64,000 nucleotides of DNA from Eutrigla gurnardus (GCA_963514095.1 OY741266.1:1629501-1693500); one strand, 5' to 3'. Positions 11,541 to 20,972 are shown, numbered from the stretch's first letter. Numbers and translations are program-made. The notes: generated from the sequence alone by a model not told the origin.

Positions 11541-13168
11541 CACTCAACAAAAATATAAACGCAACACTTTTGTTTTTGCTCCCATTTTTCATGAGATGGA
11601 CTTAAAGATCTAAAATTCATTCCAGATACACAATATTACCATTTCTCTCAAACATTGTTCACAAATCAGTCTAAATGTGTGATAGTGAGCACTTCTGCTT
11701 TGCTGAGATAATCCATCCCACCTCACAGGTGTGCCACATCAAGATGCTGATCTGACATCATGATTAGTGCACAGGTGTGCCTTAGACTGTCCACAATAAA
11801 AGGCCACCCTGAAATGTGCATTTTTTTGCTTTATTGGGGGTCTGGGGACTCAGAACCAGTCAGTATCTGGTGTGACCACCATTTGCCTCATGCAGTGCAA
11901 CACATCTTCTTCGCATAGAGTGTATCAGATTGTCAATTGTGGCCTGTGGAATGTTGGTCCACTCCTCTTCAATGGCTGTGCGAAGTTGCTGGATATTAGT
12001 GGGAACTGGTACACGCTGTCGTATACGCCGGTCAAGCACATCCCAAACATGCTCAATGGGTGACATGTCCGGTGAGTATGCTGGCCATGCAAGAACTGGG
12101 ACATTTTCAGCTTCCAAGAATTGTGTACAGATCCTTGCAACATGGGGCCGTGCATTATCTTGCTGAAACATGAGGTGATGTTCATGGATGTATGGCACAA
12201 CAATGGGCCTCAGGATCTCATCACGGTATCTCTGTGCATTCAAAATGCCATCAATAAAATGCACCTGTGTTCTTCATCCATAACAGATGCCTGCCCATAC
12301 CATAACCCCACCACCACCATGGGCCACTCGATTCACAACATTGACATCAGCAAAGCGCTCACCCACACGACGCCACACACGCTGTCTGCCATCTGCCCTG
12401 AACAATGTAAACCGAGATTCATCCGTGAAGAGAACACCTCTCCAACGTGCCAGACGCCGTCGAATGTGAGCATTTGCCCACTCAAGTCTGTTACGGCGAC
12501 GAGCTGGAGTCAGGTCAAGACCCCGATGAGGACGACGAGCATGCAGTTGAGCTTGCCTGAGACGGTTTCTGACAGTTTGTGCAGAAATTGTTTGGTTATG
12601 CAAACCAATTGTTTCAGCAGCTGTCTGAGTGGCTGGTCTCAGACGATCTTGGAGGTGAACCTGCTGGATGTGGAGGTCCTGGGCTGGTGTGGTTACACGT
12701 GGTCTGCGGTTGTGAGGCCGGTTGGATGTACTGCCATATTCTCTGAAACGCCTTTGGAGACGGCTTATGGTGGAGAAATGAACATTCAATGCACAAGCAA
12801 CAGATCTGGTTGACATTCCTGCTGTCAGCATGCCAATTGCACGCTCCCTCAATGCTTGTGGCATCTGTGGCATTTTGCTGTGAGACAAAACTGCACATTT
12901 CAGAGTGGCCTTTTATTGTGGGCAGTATAAGGTACACCTGTGCACTAATCATGATGTCAGATCAGCATCTTGATGTGGCACACCTGTGAGGTGGGATGGA
13001 TTATCTCAGTAAAGCAGAAGTGCTCATTATCACACATTTAGACAGATTTGTGAACAATGTTTGAGAGAAATGGTAATATTGTGTATCTGGAATGAATTTT
13101 AGATCTTTAAGTCCATCTCATGAAAAATGGGAGCAAAAACAAAAGTGTTGCGTTTATATTTTTGTTGA

Positions 13169-13171
<3 letters not shown>
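11541..13171 (-). mobile_element. Tc1-like transposon, complete copy
   Basis: Both ends are present: CACTCAACAAAAATATAAAC after a TA at 11539-11540, and the mirror GTTTATATTTTTGTTGAGTG before a TA at 13172-13173. Length is 1631 bp, normal for a Tc1 element. The inverted terminal repeats extend about 250 bases inward with a few differences, such as one or two substitutions around the ACAGGTGTGCCTTA motif. It carries one transposase gene on the minus strand, disabled by a single stop. Confidence 0.95.
11860..12888 (-). pseudogene. Tc1 transposase, one in-frame stop, copy 2
   Basis: Sequence and lesion are identical to the copy at 3591-4619: the N-terminal DNA-binding domain, FTDESRF, QQDNARPH and SPDMSPIEH motifs are intact and a TGA interrupts the frame at 12274-12276. 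The stop is shared by both copies, so it predates the 4.9-kb duplication. Confidence 0.93.
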
Positions 13172-13172
<1 letters not shown>

Positions 13173-13238
<66 letters not shown>

Positions 13239-13280
13239 ATATATATATGTGTATATATATATATATATATATGTATATAT
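13173..13280. repeat. (TA)n microsatellite with (TG) interruptions
   Basis: About 108 bases of TA dinucleotides, with a few TG steps, connect the right end of the Tc1 element to the truncated 5' LTR. A shorter continuation (19422-19454) follows the 3' LTR, so the LTR element most likely inserted into this tract. Slippage here may have removed the first bases of the 5' LTR. Confidence 0.9.
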
Positions 13281-13577
13281 TGTGTTCTCTCTCTGCATTT
13301 TCCCTTCCCCCCTGCAGTGGCTGATGGCGAGGCGGGGCCCTGATGGGAAACACCTGTGACCTGTGTCTATATTAGAGAGTTGCAGTCTGCTCGTTCTCTC
13401 TCTGCCTGCCGCCAGCGAAGCTCCGTCCGAGCCACTGTTTCCTTTTTTCGGTTGGTTTCTGTGTGGTTATGGTTATGTTGCACATTCTATTATTTGTAAA
13501 TAAATTATATCTTTATTATCGTTCCTCCATCCTCCCTTGATCGTTTTTGTTGTGGTCCTGTGAGCCAGACCATAACA
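13281..13577 (+). repeat. 5' LTR, lacking its first 22 bases
   Basis: Positions 13281-13577 match 19125-19421 base for base by eye and end in CATAACA. The 3' LTR starts 22 bases earlier with TGTGACGG, directly after the polypurine tract, so this LTR seems to have lost the start of U3 to the adjoining (TA)n tract. A TATA-like CTATATTAGAG lies at about 13369 and an AATAAA at about 13499. Both are candidates for promoter and polyadenylation within the LTR. Confidence 0.88.
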
Positions 13578-13579
13578 AA

Positions 13580-13592
13580 TGGGGGCTCGTCC
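13580..13592 (+). other. Primer-binding site matching tRNA-Pro
   Basis: TGGGGGCTCGTCC begins two bases after the LTR end. The 13 bases are complementary to the 3' end of vertebrate tRNA-Pro, the same primer as in murine leukaemia virus. The match breaks after this point, so either 13 bases are enough or the site has partly decayed. Confidence 0.75.
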
Positions 13593-14176
13593 TATTGGTG
13601 TAAGTTGTTGCGTAATGTTGCTTCTGCGGAGATTGATGATTGATGTTTGCGAAGCGCTTTGTTTGATGTTCGCGCGTTGATTGCTGTGACGTCATTCCGG
13701 GGGTTCCGTGAGGGATTCCCCGTCGGAACGCTCGTAGGTGAGGATTGTAGGAGGAGAGGAATTGTTTTGGGCTAAGTATGTGGCTGTGATAGACGTGAGT
13801 GTGTTTGTGTAGGAGGATACAGGGAGAAGTTGCGTGTTGGCCTCGTTTTCGCAATCAGTGTGGTGTCTCCCCGGCAGGTTAAGCGCGTTTCCCCTTTGGG
13901 TTTCGTGGTGCCACTGTAGTGTGTGGTGAAAGTGGTTGGAGCGGTTGTCTCGGGAGCACGTCCATAGTGCGGACGGGTTGCCAGCTTGCTGGTCGCTTGG
14001 TCACACTAGTGGTAGAGAGTGCGTAAGTACCCGCCATCAGTATCCCCTGAAGACTAGGGTTGAGTTTAGGTAGAAATGGATAGGCAGTTAGGGGGGGTTC
14101 ATCCGCTGGGATTGAGGCCATAATCGTGTCTTCTTTTTTGTTTCCTTGGTGAGTTTGTCTTTGCACGTCTGTTATC

Positions 14177-15605
14177 ATGGCAGGAGTAGAGGATTTTGTG
14201 AGGGCACCTTCAGAGGAATTTGTGGAGCAGTGCACAAAGGAGCAATTGCTGAAACTCGCTGAGGTTTATAAGATATGTCTCTGATAAAAGGTTGAAAGAA
14301 AATGTGAAGGCAATTGTGTTGGCGAATTTGTATGATCAGGGTGTGTTGACGTGTGCGTCGGGGCCACCTGCGGAGGGAAAGGCTGCCGGTAGTGTCAGTG
14401 CACAGGTTGCAGACTCAAAGTTAATGTTTGAACAACAGAAGGAGTTGCTTACGTTAAGGTTCCGGTTAGAGACAGAGAAGGAACTGGAATTGGAGCAGCT
14501 GAGGCAAAAGGCTGATTTGGAGAAGGCGGTGACCCTGGAAAAAGTAAGGCAGCATGTTGAGTTGACTAAATTGGACTTGGAAACTCAGAGGTTGAATCTT
14601 ATGAGCGACGGTAAATTTGTTGGGGGTCGAAGTGGTGACTCCGGTGATATTTTGAGTAGTTTAAGGTTAGTCCCGAAGTTTAATGAAAGAGATGTGGACA
14701 CGTTTTTTGTCTTGTTTGAGCGTGTAGCAAATACGAGAGATTGGAGCAACGCGGACATGGTCGTGTTGTTACAGTGTGTGTTGACAGGGCACGCGCAGGA
14801 AGCATTTTCCTCGCTGCCGGCGTCTGACAGCGGTGACTACTCAAAGGTTAAAGCTGCGGTTTTGAGAAGTTATGAGCTCGTTCCGGAGGCGTATAGACAG
14901 CGGTTTCGGAGCTGGAGAAAAGGGGACAAGTCTCATTTGGAGTTTGCACGTGAGTTGGGAACGCATTTTCACCGCTGGTGTGCAGCTGCCGGTGTAACAG
15001 ATTTTGCTGGGCTGGGTGACCTGATTGTGCTTGAGCAGTTCAAAAACTCAGTGTCTGAGAGGTTGGCAATGTACATCAGTGAAAAGAAAGTGAGTACGGC
15101 GGCGGAGGCGGCCGCGCTTGCTGATGATTACTTGTTGACACATAAGAGAGGCAGAGGAGATTTCCCTGTCTGTGCTGATGGTCCAGTGGGGGGTGTGTCC
15201 TCCTGGGACAGGCCTCGAGCTGGGTTTTCACCGGCTCGGAGGAATGATCGGGGTCATAACAGTTGGCTGCCAGATCGGGGCCGCGAGAATGAGGATTTTT
15301 GTCATTTCTGTCACAAAAAAGGACACTGGAAAAACGAGTGCCCTGTGCGTAAAACGCGCACTAAGTTTGGTGGCGGATTTGTGAAGCCAGCTGCCATGGC
15401 TGCGCCCGTTTCTGGTGATGTGAGGCAGTGTGGAGATGTTCCGTCGTCAGTTCGGTGGAATCCTGATTTGAAATCATTTTTGCCGTTTGTTTCAAAAGGT
15501 TATGTGTCTCTGGTGGGCAGCCAGGACAAAGTCCCGGTGATAATGTTGCGGGATACGGCGGCATTTGATTCGTTCATTGTGGGGTCTACTCTGCCGTTTC
15601 CGAGG
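14177..15605 (+). pseudogene. gag: gag of the Gmr1-type element, frame broken twice
   Basis: The natural start is probably ATG at 14177 (MAGVEDFVRAPSEEF), followed by a helical region. A frame break near 14262-14278 moves the reading to the frame that is open to 15635. That frame encodes a coiled-coil stretch rich in Glu, Leu and Gln (about residues 50-105), a capsid-like domain (LVPKFNERDVDTFFVLFERVA, YELVPEAYRQRF) and a CCHC zinc knuckle (CHFCHKKGHWKNEC at about 15300-15342) for RNA packaging. The protease region begins in the same frame. A second break near 15597-15605 ends it early. Codons stay open over long stretches, in line with recent damage or base-calling indels. Confidence 0.88.
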
Positions 15606-16492
15606 GGTCGGATACGGGTTCTTTTGTTCCCATAAGAGGCATGGGGATGTCAGTTTTTCGTGTGCCATTACACAAACTGGTCCTACAGTCTGATCTGTTC
15701 AGTGGAATAGTGAACATGGGTGTGCGCCCTGCTTTGCCTGTAGAAGGGATCCAGGTCATTTTGGGGAACGATGTTGCAGGGGGCCGTGTCTGGCCGGATC
15801 AGCCGGCTCGTCCGCTGGTTGTCCCGGTACCGCTTGGTACTCGGGGGCCAGATGAAAACGAGAAGAGGTTCCCGGAGGTGTTTAAGGCATGCGCTGTGAC
15901 CCGTGCAATGATGAGAGCTGGTCCGGACGCCGGTGGCGCGGATCAGGCTGACCAAAAACTCATTGTTGCTGAATCATTGTTGTCACGTGTGTCTAACTCT
16001 CCATTTTCTATATCTCGCAGTGACTTGGTGAAGGAACAGAAGGCTGACTCCACATTGGCAGAGCTGTTTGAGTCTGTGCGTCCTGTGGGTGAGGTAAAGG
16101 ACCTGGCACAGGGTTATTTTGTGGAGAAAGGAGTGTTGCTGAGGAAGTGGGTGCCGCACGGAGAGGGTTTCATGGGGGAACCAGTGTATCAGGTTGTGGT
16201 ACCGTCAAAATTCCGTGATGTGGTTCTCAGTGTTGCGCATGATGAGTCCGGTCATATGGGCGTAGCAAAAACTTATGACCGGATCCTGCGTACATTTTTC
16301 TGGCCACGGGTTAAGAAAAGTGTTTCAGCATACATAAAAACGTGTCACACCTGTCAAATGACAGGAAAACCGAATCAGGTAATTAAAGTGGCTCCGTTGT
16401 GTCCCATTCCTGCAGTATGTGAACCTTTTGAACATCTGATAATTGATTGTGTCCTCTTCCCCCCTCTAAATCTGGTTCAGTGTATTTGTTGA
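15541..16492 (+). pseudogene. pol: Protease and integrase N-terminal part of pol
   Basis: An aspartic protease motif reads LRDTAAFDSFI at about 15547, with DTA where most retroelements have DTG or DSG. After the frame break near 15600 the protease continues from 15641 (IQVILGNDVAGG flap region). A linker leads to the integrase HHCC zinc finger (HDESGH then CHTCQ, about 16237-16360) and the first catalytic aspartate in HLIIDC at 16445-16447. The frame then breaks near 16450-16465. The product would cut Gag-Pol and start integration. As it stands no continuous polyprotein can be made. Confidence 0.88.
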
Positions 16493-18825
16493 CGGTGATG
16501 TGCCAAAGTACCAGGTACCCTGCTGCGTATCCGTTGCGCACGCTGTCAGCCAAGGCGGTGGTGCGTGCGCTCAGCCAGTTCATCTCTATATTTGGTATTC
16601 CAAGGATCATTCAAAGTGACCAGGGGTCAAACTTTTCCTCGCACCTGTTTGCTCAAGTGTTGAAACAACTACACGTCACGCACAACCAGTCCTCGGCATA
16701 TCACGCACAGAGCCAGGGAGCACTGGAGCGGTTCCATCAAACATTAAAATCTTTGTTGCGGGCTTATTGTGTGCAGTTGAATGCTGATTGGGAGGAAGGT
16801 TTGCCGTGGTTGTTGCTGGCAGCGAGGGAGGTTACACAAGAGAGCACGGGGTTCAGTCCAAATGAGTTGGTTTTTGGCCACACGGTGAGAGGTCCACTGG
16901 CTGCGCTGAAGAGTGGCTGGGAGGAGGCAGAACCTCCGCAGAATCTAATTGATTATGTTAATGGGTTCAAACATCGTCTTTATGCCGCTACTGAATTGGC
17001 GAAAGAAAAATTGGCCTCAGCCCAAAAGAAAATGAAGCGCATTTATGACCGGCGAGCTGAGTGTCGCAATTTTTCTGAAGGTGACCAGGTTGTGGCGCTG
17101 TTGCCTTTGGTGACGTCACCGTTTCAGGCAAAGTTTATGGGTCCGTATACAGTGGTCAAGCAGCTGTCAGAACAGAACTACTTGATTTCCACACCTGATC
17201 GTCGAAAAAAGAATCAACTTTGTCATGTAAATTTGTTGAAGCCGTACCATGTTCGGGAGAGTCCGTCGCAGGGTGAGTCAGCTGATGTTGTGCCAGATGT
17301 TGGTGCGCATCCAGTTTGTGTTGGTAACACACTGAATGTTTCTGGTGACAGGTTTTGTGAGGATGGTTTACCTCAGCTTGACTCTGCGGTGATGTCTGGT
17401 CGGTTGAAAAATTCCCAGATGTTGGCAAACTTGGATCTCGTTGTGGGGCATCTGTCGGAGGCGCAGCGCACAGAGTTGGTTGGCCTCATTCAAAAATGTC
17501 CCTGTCTGTTTGGGGACACTCCGTCCTGCACCAGTGTGTTGGAGCACGATATTGAGGTCGGTGAAGCCAAGCCGATAAAACAACGTTTTTATCGGGTAAG
17601 TGCAGAGAAGCCTGTGTTGATAGATGCAGAAATTGCTTACATGTTGTCAAATGGCATTGCGGAACCGTCGTCCTCTGCTTGGGCGTCACCGTGCGTACTT
17701 GTTCCAAAGCCGGATAATACGCAGCGGTTTTGCACAGATTATAGGAAAGTTAACAGTATAACCAAACCAGACTCCTATCCTTTGCCTCGAATGGACAATT
17801 GTGTAGATCAGGTGGGTTCTGCCAGGTTTATCAGCAAATTCGATCTCTTAAAAGGGTACTGGCAGGTCCCATTGTCCCAGAGAGCGCGGGAGATCTCTGC
17901 TTTTGTCACTCCGGCTGGGTTGTATTCTTACAAGGTCATGCCATTTGGTTTAAGAAACGCGCCTGCCACCTTCCAGCGTTTGATGAATAAAGTGGTTGGT
18001 GATCTGGAAGGGTGTGCAGTGTATCTGGATGATGTTGTCGTTTTTTCTGATTCATGGTCTGTCCATATTGACCGCATCCAGGCGCTGTTTGTCCGTTTGT
18101 CCGAGGCGCAGCTTACTGTGAACTTGGCAAAGTGTGAGTTTGCTCAGGCCACAGTGACTTACCTGGGTAAGCAGGTTGGGCAGGGCCAGGTGCGCCCTCT
18201 GCTGGCGAAGGTTCAGGCTGTCGCTGATTATCCTCCACCGCTGACAAAAAAGGAGTTGATGAGGTTTTTGGGTTTGGTTGGTTATTACAGATGTTTCTGT
18301 CGCAATTTTTCTACTGTTGTTGCGCCGTTGACTGACCTGTTGAAGGCGAAAGTAAAGTTTATCTGGTCTCCTTTGTGTCAACAGGCGTTCGAGAATGTCA
18401 AGGCGATTTTGTGCGACTCTCCTGTTTTGGCTGCACCTCGGTTGGATGGGCCGTTTAAGTTGCAGGTTGATGCCAGTTTTGTCGGTGCTGGTGCAGTGCT
18501 CTTACAAGAAGATGATGTTGCTGTTGACAAACCTGTGTGTTTCTTTTCTAGGAAGTTCAACAAACACCAACTGAACTACTCTGTGGTGGAGAAAGAGACC
18601 TTGGCTCTCATTTGGGCCTTACAACAGTTTGAAGTGTATGTGGGCTCAGGTCCAGTGGTGATCTATACAGATCATAACCCTCTCACATTTTTGAACTCAC
18701 TGCGGTGTGCAAATCAGAGGCTCATTCGTTGGTCGTTGTCTCTCCAGGCCTATACTTTGGATATAAGGCATATTAAAGGGAAGGACAACTTGGTGGCCGA
18801 CGCTTTGTCTCGTGCTCCTGTTTGA
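16447..18825 (+). CDS. pol: Integrase core, reverse transcriptase and RNase H of pol
   Basis: One long open frame of about 790 residues holds, in order: the rest of the integrase core (second Asp in IQSDQGSNF at 16618, Glu in QGALERFHQ at 16726, 35 residues apart), a GPYTV module with HVNLLKPYH (about 17130-17250), the RT palm and fingers (KQRFYRVS, SPCVLVPKPD, FCTDYRKVN, FDLLKGYWQVPL, MPFGLRNAPATFQR, YLDD at about 18021), and RNase H (LQVDASFVGAGAVLL, EKETLALIWAL, IYTDHNPL, DNLVADALSR). Integration would precede reverse transcriptase in the polyprotein, the reverse of usual gypsy order. All catalytic residues are present. Translation depends on the frame upstream, which is broken. Confidence 0.95.
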   Translation: MCPLPPSKSGSVYLLTVMCQSTRYPAAYPLRTLSAKAVVRALSQFISIFGIPRIIQSDQGSNFSSHLFAQVLKQLHVTHNQSSAYHAQSQGALERFHQTLKSLLRAYCVQLNADWEEGLPWLLLAAREVTQESTGFSPNELVFGHTVRGPLAALKSGWEEAEPPQNLIDYVNGFKHRLYAATELAKEKLASAQKKMKRIYDRRAECRNFSEGDQVVALLPLVTSPFQAKFMGPYTVVKQLSEQNYLISTPDRRKKNQLCHVNLLKPYHVRESPSQGESADVVPDVGAHPVCVGNTLNVSGDRFCEDGLPQLDSAVMSGRLKNSQMLANLDLVVGHLSEAQRTELVGLIQKCPCLFGDTPSCTSVLEHDIEVGEAKPIKQRFYRVSAEKPVLIDAEIAYMLSNGIAEPSSSAWASPCVLVPKPDNTQRFCTDYRKVNSITKPDSYPLPRMDNCVDQVGSARFISKFDLLKGYWQVPLSQRAREISAFVTPAGLYSYKVMPFGLRNAPATFQRLMNKVVGDLEGCAVYLDDVVVFSDSWSVHIDRIQALFVRLSEAQLTVNLAKCEFAQATVTYLGKQVGQGQVRPLLAKVQAVADYPPPLTKKELMRFLGLVGYYRCFCRNFSTVVAPLTDLLKAKVKFIWSPLCQQAFENVKAILCDSPVLAAPRLDGPFKLQVDASFVGAGAVLLQEDDVAVDKPVCFFSRKFNKHQLNYSVVEKETLALIWALQQFEVYVGSGPVVIYTDHNPLTFLNSLRCANQRLIRWSLSLQAYTLDIRHIKGKDNLVADALSRAPV

Positions 18826-19091
18826 TTTTTTGCTTCTCTGTTGTGTATTCTCTCTCTCTCTCTTAAATTGCTTCCAGGTACCAGTTGCTGGGAGGGATGG
18901 GAGTCACGCAGGTGATGTTGAGAATTGGGAGTAAATGGTGTTTTCCTCACATGTTGAAAACTGGGTATTGGGTAATGTATAGCCTATTATGTTGTGGTTA
19001 TTGGGTAATGTACTCTATATATATATCTATTATTGTTGTAATTTTGTTGTGGCTGGTTGGTCCACAGGGTTCCTGGTGGGACCCTGTTTTG

Positions 19092-19102
19092 ATGGGGGGG
19101 GG
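19092..19102 (+). other. Polypurine tract
   Basis: A run of A and mostly G (ATGGGGGGGGG, one T) directly precedes the TGTGACGG start of the 3' LTR. This is the expected place for plus-strand priming and fixes the LTR boundary. Confidence 0.7.
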
Positions 19103-19421
19103 TGTGACGGCCCAGGCCGGTCTATGTGTTCTCTCTCTGCATTTTCCCTTCCCCCCTGCAGTGGCTGATGGCGAGGCGGGGCCCTGATGGGAAACACCTG
19201 TGACCTGTGTCTATATTAGAGAGTTGCAGTCTGCTCGTTCTCTCTCTGCCTGCCGCCAGCGAAGCTCCGTCCGAGCCACTGTTTCCTTTTTTCGGTTGGT
19301 TTCTGTGTGGTTATGGTTATGTTGCACATTCTATTATTTGTAAATAAATTATATCTTTATTATCGTTCCTCCATCCTCCCTTGATCGTTTTTGTTGTGGT
19401 CCTGTGAGCCAGACCATAACA
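19103..19421 (+). repeat. 3' LTR, full length
   Basis: The 319-bp LTR starts TGTGACGG and ends CATAACA. Its last 297 bases match the 5' LTR. The (TA)n tract resumes right after it. Confidence 0.9.
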
Positions 19422-19448
<27 letters not shown>

Positions 19449-19454
<6 letters not shown>

Positions 19455-19700
19455 GTGATAGATCTGCTAACCAATCACTAGTGATTATTCTTGTTTAAAA
19501 GACCCAGTGTGACCAATAGTAACACATCTGCCAACGGGGGGGGGGGTTTACATTTATAATGACTCATCAGGTTGACCAATAGTGACAGATCTGCCAACGT
19601 GGGTTGGCTTTACATTTATAATGACCAGATCTGCCAACCAATCACGAGCGATTATACTTGTTTAAAACTAGTGGTTTCATCCAATCCTGAGTGAGGATAT
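19449..19700. repeat. Subterminal repeats of the CACTA-like element
   Basis: Two blocks alternate: one with AACCAATCAC and ATTCTTGTTTAAAA (19466-19499, and again at about 19635-19667), the other with TGACCAATAGT, ATCTGCCAACG and TTTACATTTATAATGA (about 19510-19564 and 19573-19624). Such subterminal repeats are common as transposase-binding arrays in CACTA elements, and this array lies within 450 bases of the right terminus. Confidence 0.55.
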
Positions 19701-19896
19701 TCAAGCCATCTCTGGCCAGGCGCGGTTTCGCTGCTATTCATATTCTAATTAGAGCCTACGCTGTGGTTCGTTTCCGACCATTTTCGGCACAGACGAACGC
19801 GGCGTTCGCAGCCTGTAAATTGTCGTTAACTCCCGAAAATTAGGGAGATTTCCGGGCGTTTACAGGGATGAAAATCCGACTTTTCATGCAGTGTTG

Positions 19897-20470
19897 GGCA
19901 ATTATTCTCACATGTCAACACACACACACACACGTACATGAATGCAAAGTTGTATATTGAAGGGTAACTTACACACAGAACATGCAGGGCCACAGCTCCT
20001 TCTGTTCTCTCTTTGTGTGTGAATAGGTCTGTAGGGAACTCGTGCAGAGCTGGAAGAGACAAACACTTATGGTTAGAGCAGGCCATATTCTGTATATGGG
20101 AGAGTGTACAGGGAACATAAATTCCAATGCAAAACAGAGGGTTCAACCCCCCCAAAAAACCCAATGAACTCATGTGTACTGACAAGGAGCCCTGCAGAGA
20201 GTATCTTGCCCCAAATGTGTGTGGCAGTCTGTGCCCTGCCAACGACTGTGTATGAGTATGCTTTCTCAGAGAGCGGCGAGAGGAGCCATGGGGAATAGAA
20301 AAAAAAGTGAGCAAAAGGTGGAAAAAGCGTGGACAAAGAGGAGAGAAAGCATTATAAATATAGAGCAAGGTATATTTAGGGTACAGCAAGTGGAATGGAG
20401 AGCAAAGGAGAGCGGCAGGCCGGTGGTGGGAGTTTAACCCATAAACTCGATATAAGAAGTGGGCCTCCCC
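19897..20470. other. No recognisable gene
   Basis: The stretch outside the CACTA-like element has a short (AC)n run at 19920 and open frames on both strands without domain character. One minus-strand frame spans 19826-20389, but it crosses the element terminus and is low-complexity at its end, so I do not call it. Confidence 0.5.
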
Positions 20471-20477
20471 ATCTTAT

Positions 20478-20972
20478 GCCCAAGTTATGCTTCCATGTTG
20501 ACACAACGCAAGGGGCTTACGGACCCATTACGTCCTTGCGGACCCCCCTTACGTCCACCGCAAGGGCCTGATGTGCACCTCCCAAAAAACTACATCCGCT
20601 GGTGACCGCTTTTCCGGTTTCCACTCATAAACACCGCCATTTTTAAAAGTCTTCCATTTTTTATAATTTTAAAATTTCGATCTCCAACGCCAGCAGTCTC
20701 TCTGTATCGGTCTCCATCGTTCACTGTGACTAGGAGAAAGCCGGAAGGTAAACAAATAGGCTATAACGAGGCTAAAGACGATATACGTCACAAGAGTCTC
20801 GGTCGGTCAGTCTTTACAAAAAAACATAGCGCCCTCTACCGGTATGGCATTGAATTGCATTTCGACACGTAAACCCCACGCAGAACCATCACGGTCTCAC
20901 AACTGCGTCCAAGCAACTGCGTGGCCATTGCGAGGCCATTGCGTGATCACTACGTGGAAGCATAACCGAGGC
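20478..20972. repeat. Possible MITE with GTTATGCTTCCA ends
   Basis: AAGTTATGCTTCCATG near 20478 is mirrored near 20950-20972 (CGTGGAAGCATAACCG), with looser similarity further in (ACGCAA/TTGCGT). The interior has no coding signal. The ends resemble those of short non-autonomous DNA elements known in fish, but no target duplication was seen. Confidence 0.4.

Larger units (their letters stand above)
8270..13164 (+). repeat. Large direct duplication, copy 2
   Basis: This is the second copy of positions 1-4895. Its left junction is 8269/8270, where the unique spacer ends in TGTGTGGTTGA. On the right the Tc1 terminal repeat continues to its natural end at 13171 and into (TA)n, unlike copy 1, so this copy keeps the original downstream context. 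Confidence 0.97.
13281..19421 (+). mobile_element. Gmr1-type LTR retrotransposon (gypsy-like RT, integrase first)
   Basis: Two LTRs bracket a primer-binding site, gag with a zinc knuckle, protease, integrase, then reverse transcriptase and RNase H, then a G-rich polypurine tract. The RT is of Ty3/gypsy type (YLDD, VDASFVGAGAVLL in RNase H), yet the integrase lies upstream of it, as in Ty1/copia. That order is the known hallmark of the Gmr1 lineage first described from cod. The two LTRs look identical over 297 bases, so the insertion is young, but gag and pol contain three frame breaks. Target duplication cannot be judged inside (TA)n. Confidence 0.9.
8612..19893. mobile_element. Putative CACTA/EnSpm-like transposon with nested insertions
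   Basis: The left terminus at 8612 (CACTGCATGAAAAGT...) and the right terminus ending at 19893 are inverted repeats over 24 bases with one mismatch. Both are flanked by TTG (8609-8611 and 19894-19896). CACTG ends with a 3-bp duplication are typical of CACTA/EnSpm elements. Subterminal inverted motifs also recur on both sides (CTGTAAATTG and its mirror). Without the Tc1 (1.63 kb), the LTR element (6.14 kb) and the TA tracts, the core is about 3.4 kb. It holds a minus-strand ORF and a spliced plus-strand gene, but no catalytic transposase domain that I recognise. The superfamily assignment is an inference. Confidence 0.55.

Noticed and set aside
13092..13359. Open frames rich in Ile and Tyr over the (TA)n tract
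   Set aside because: They are translations of the microsatellite, not genes.
13281..19421. Ty1/copia classification from integrase-first order
   Set aside because: RT, RNase H and the GPY-type integrase module are gypsy-like, so Gmr1 type fits better.
19826..20389. 187-codon minus-strand frame
   Set aside because: It crosses the CACTA-like terminus and an (AC)n run, and has no recognisable domain.
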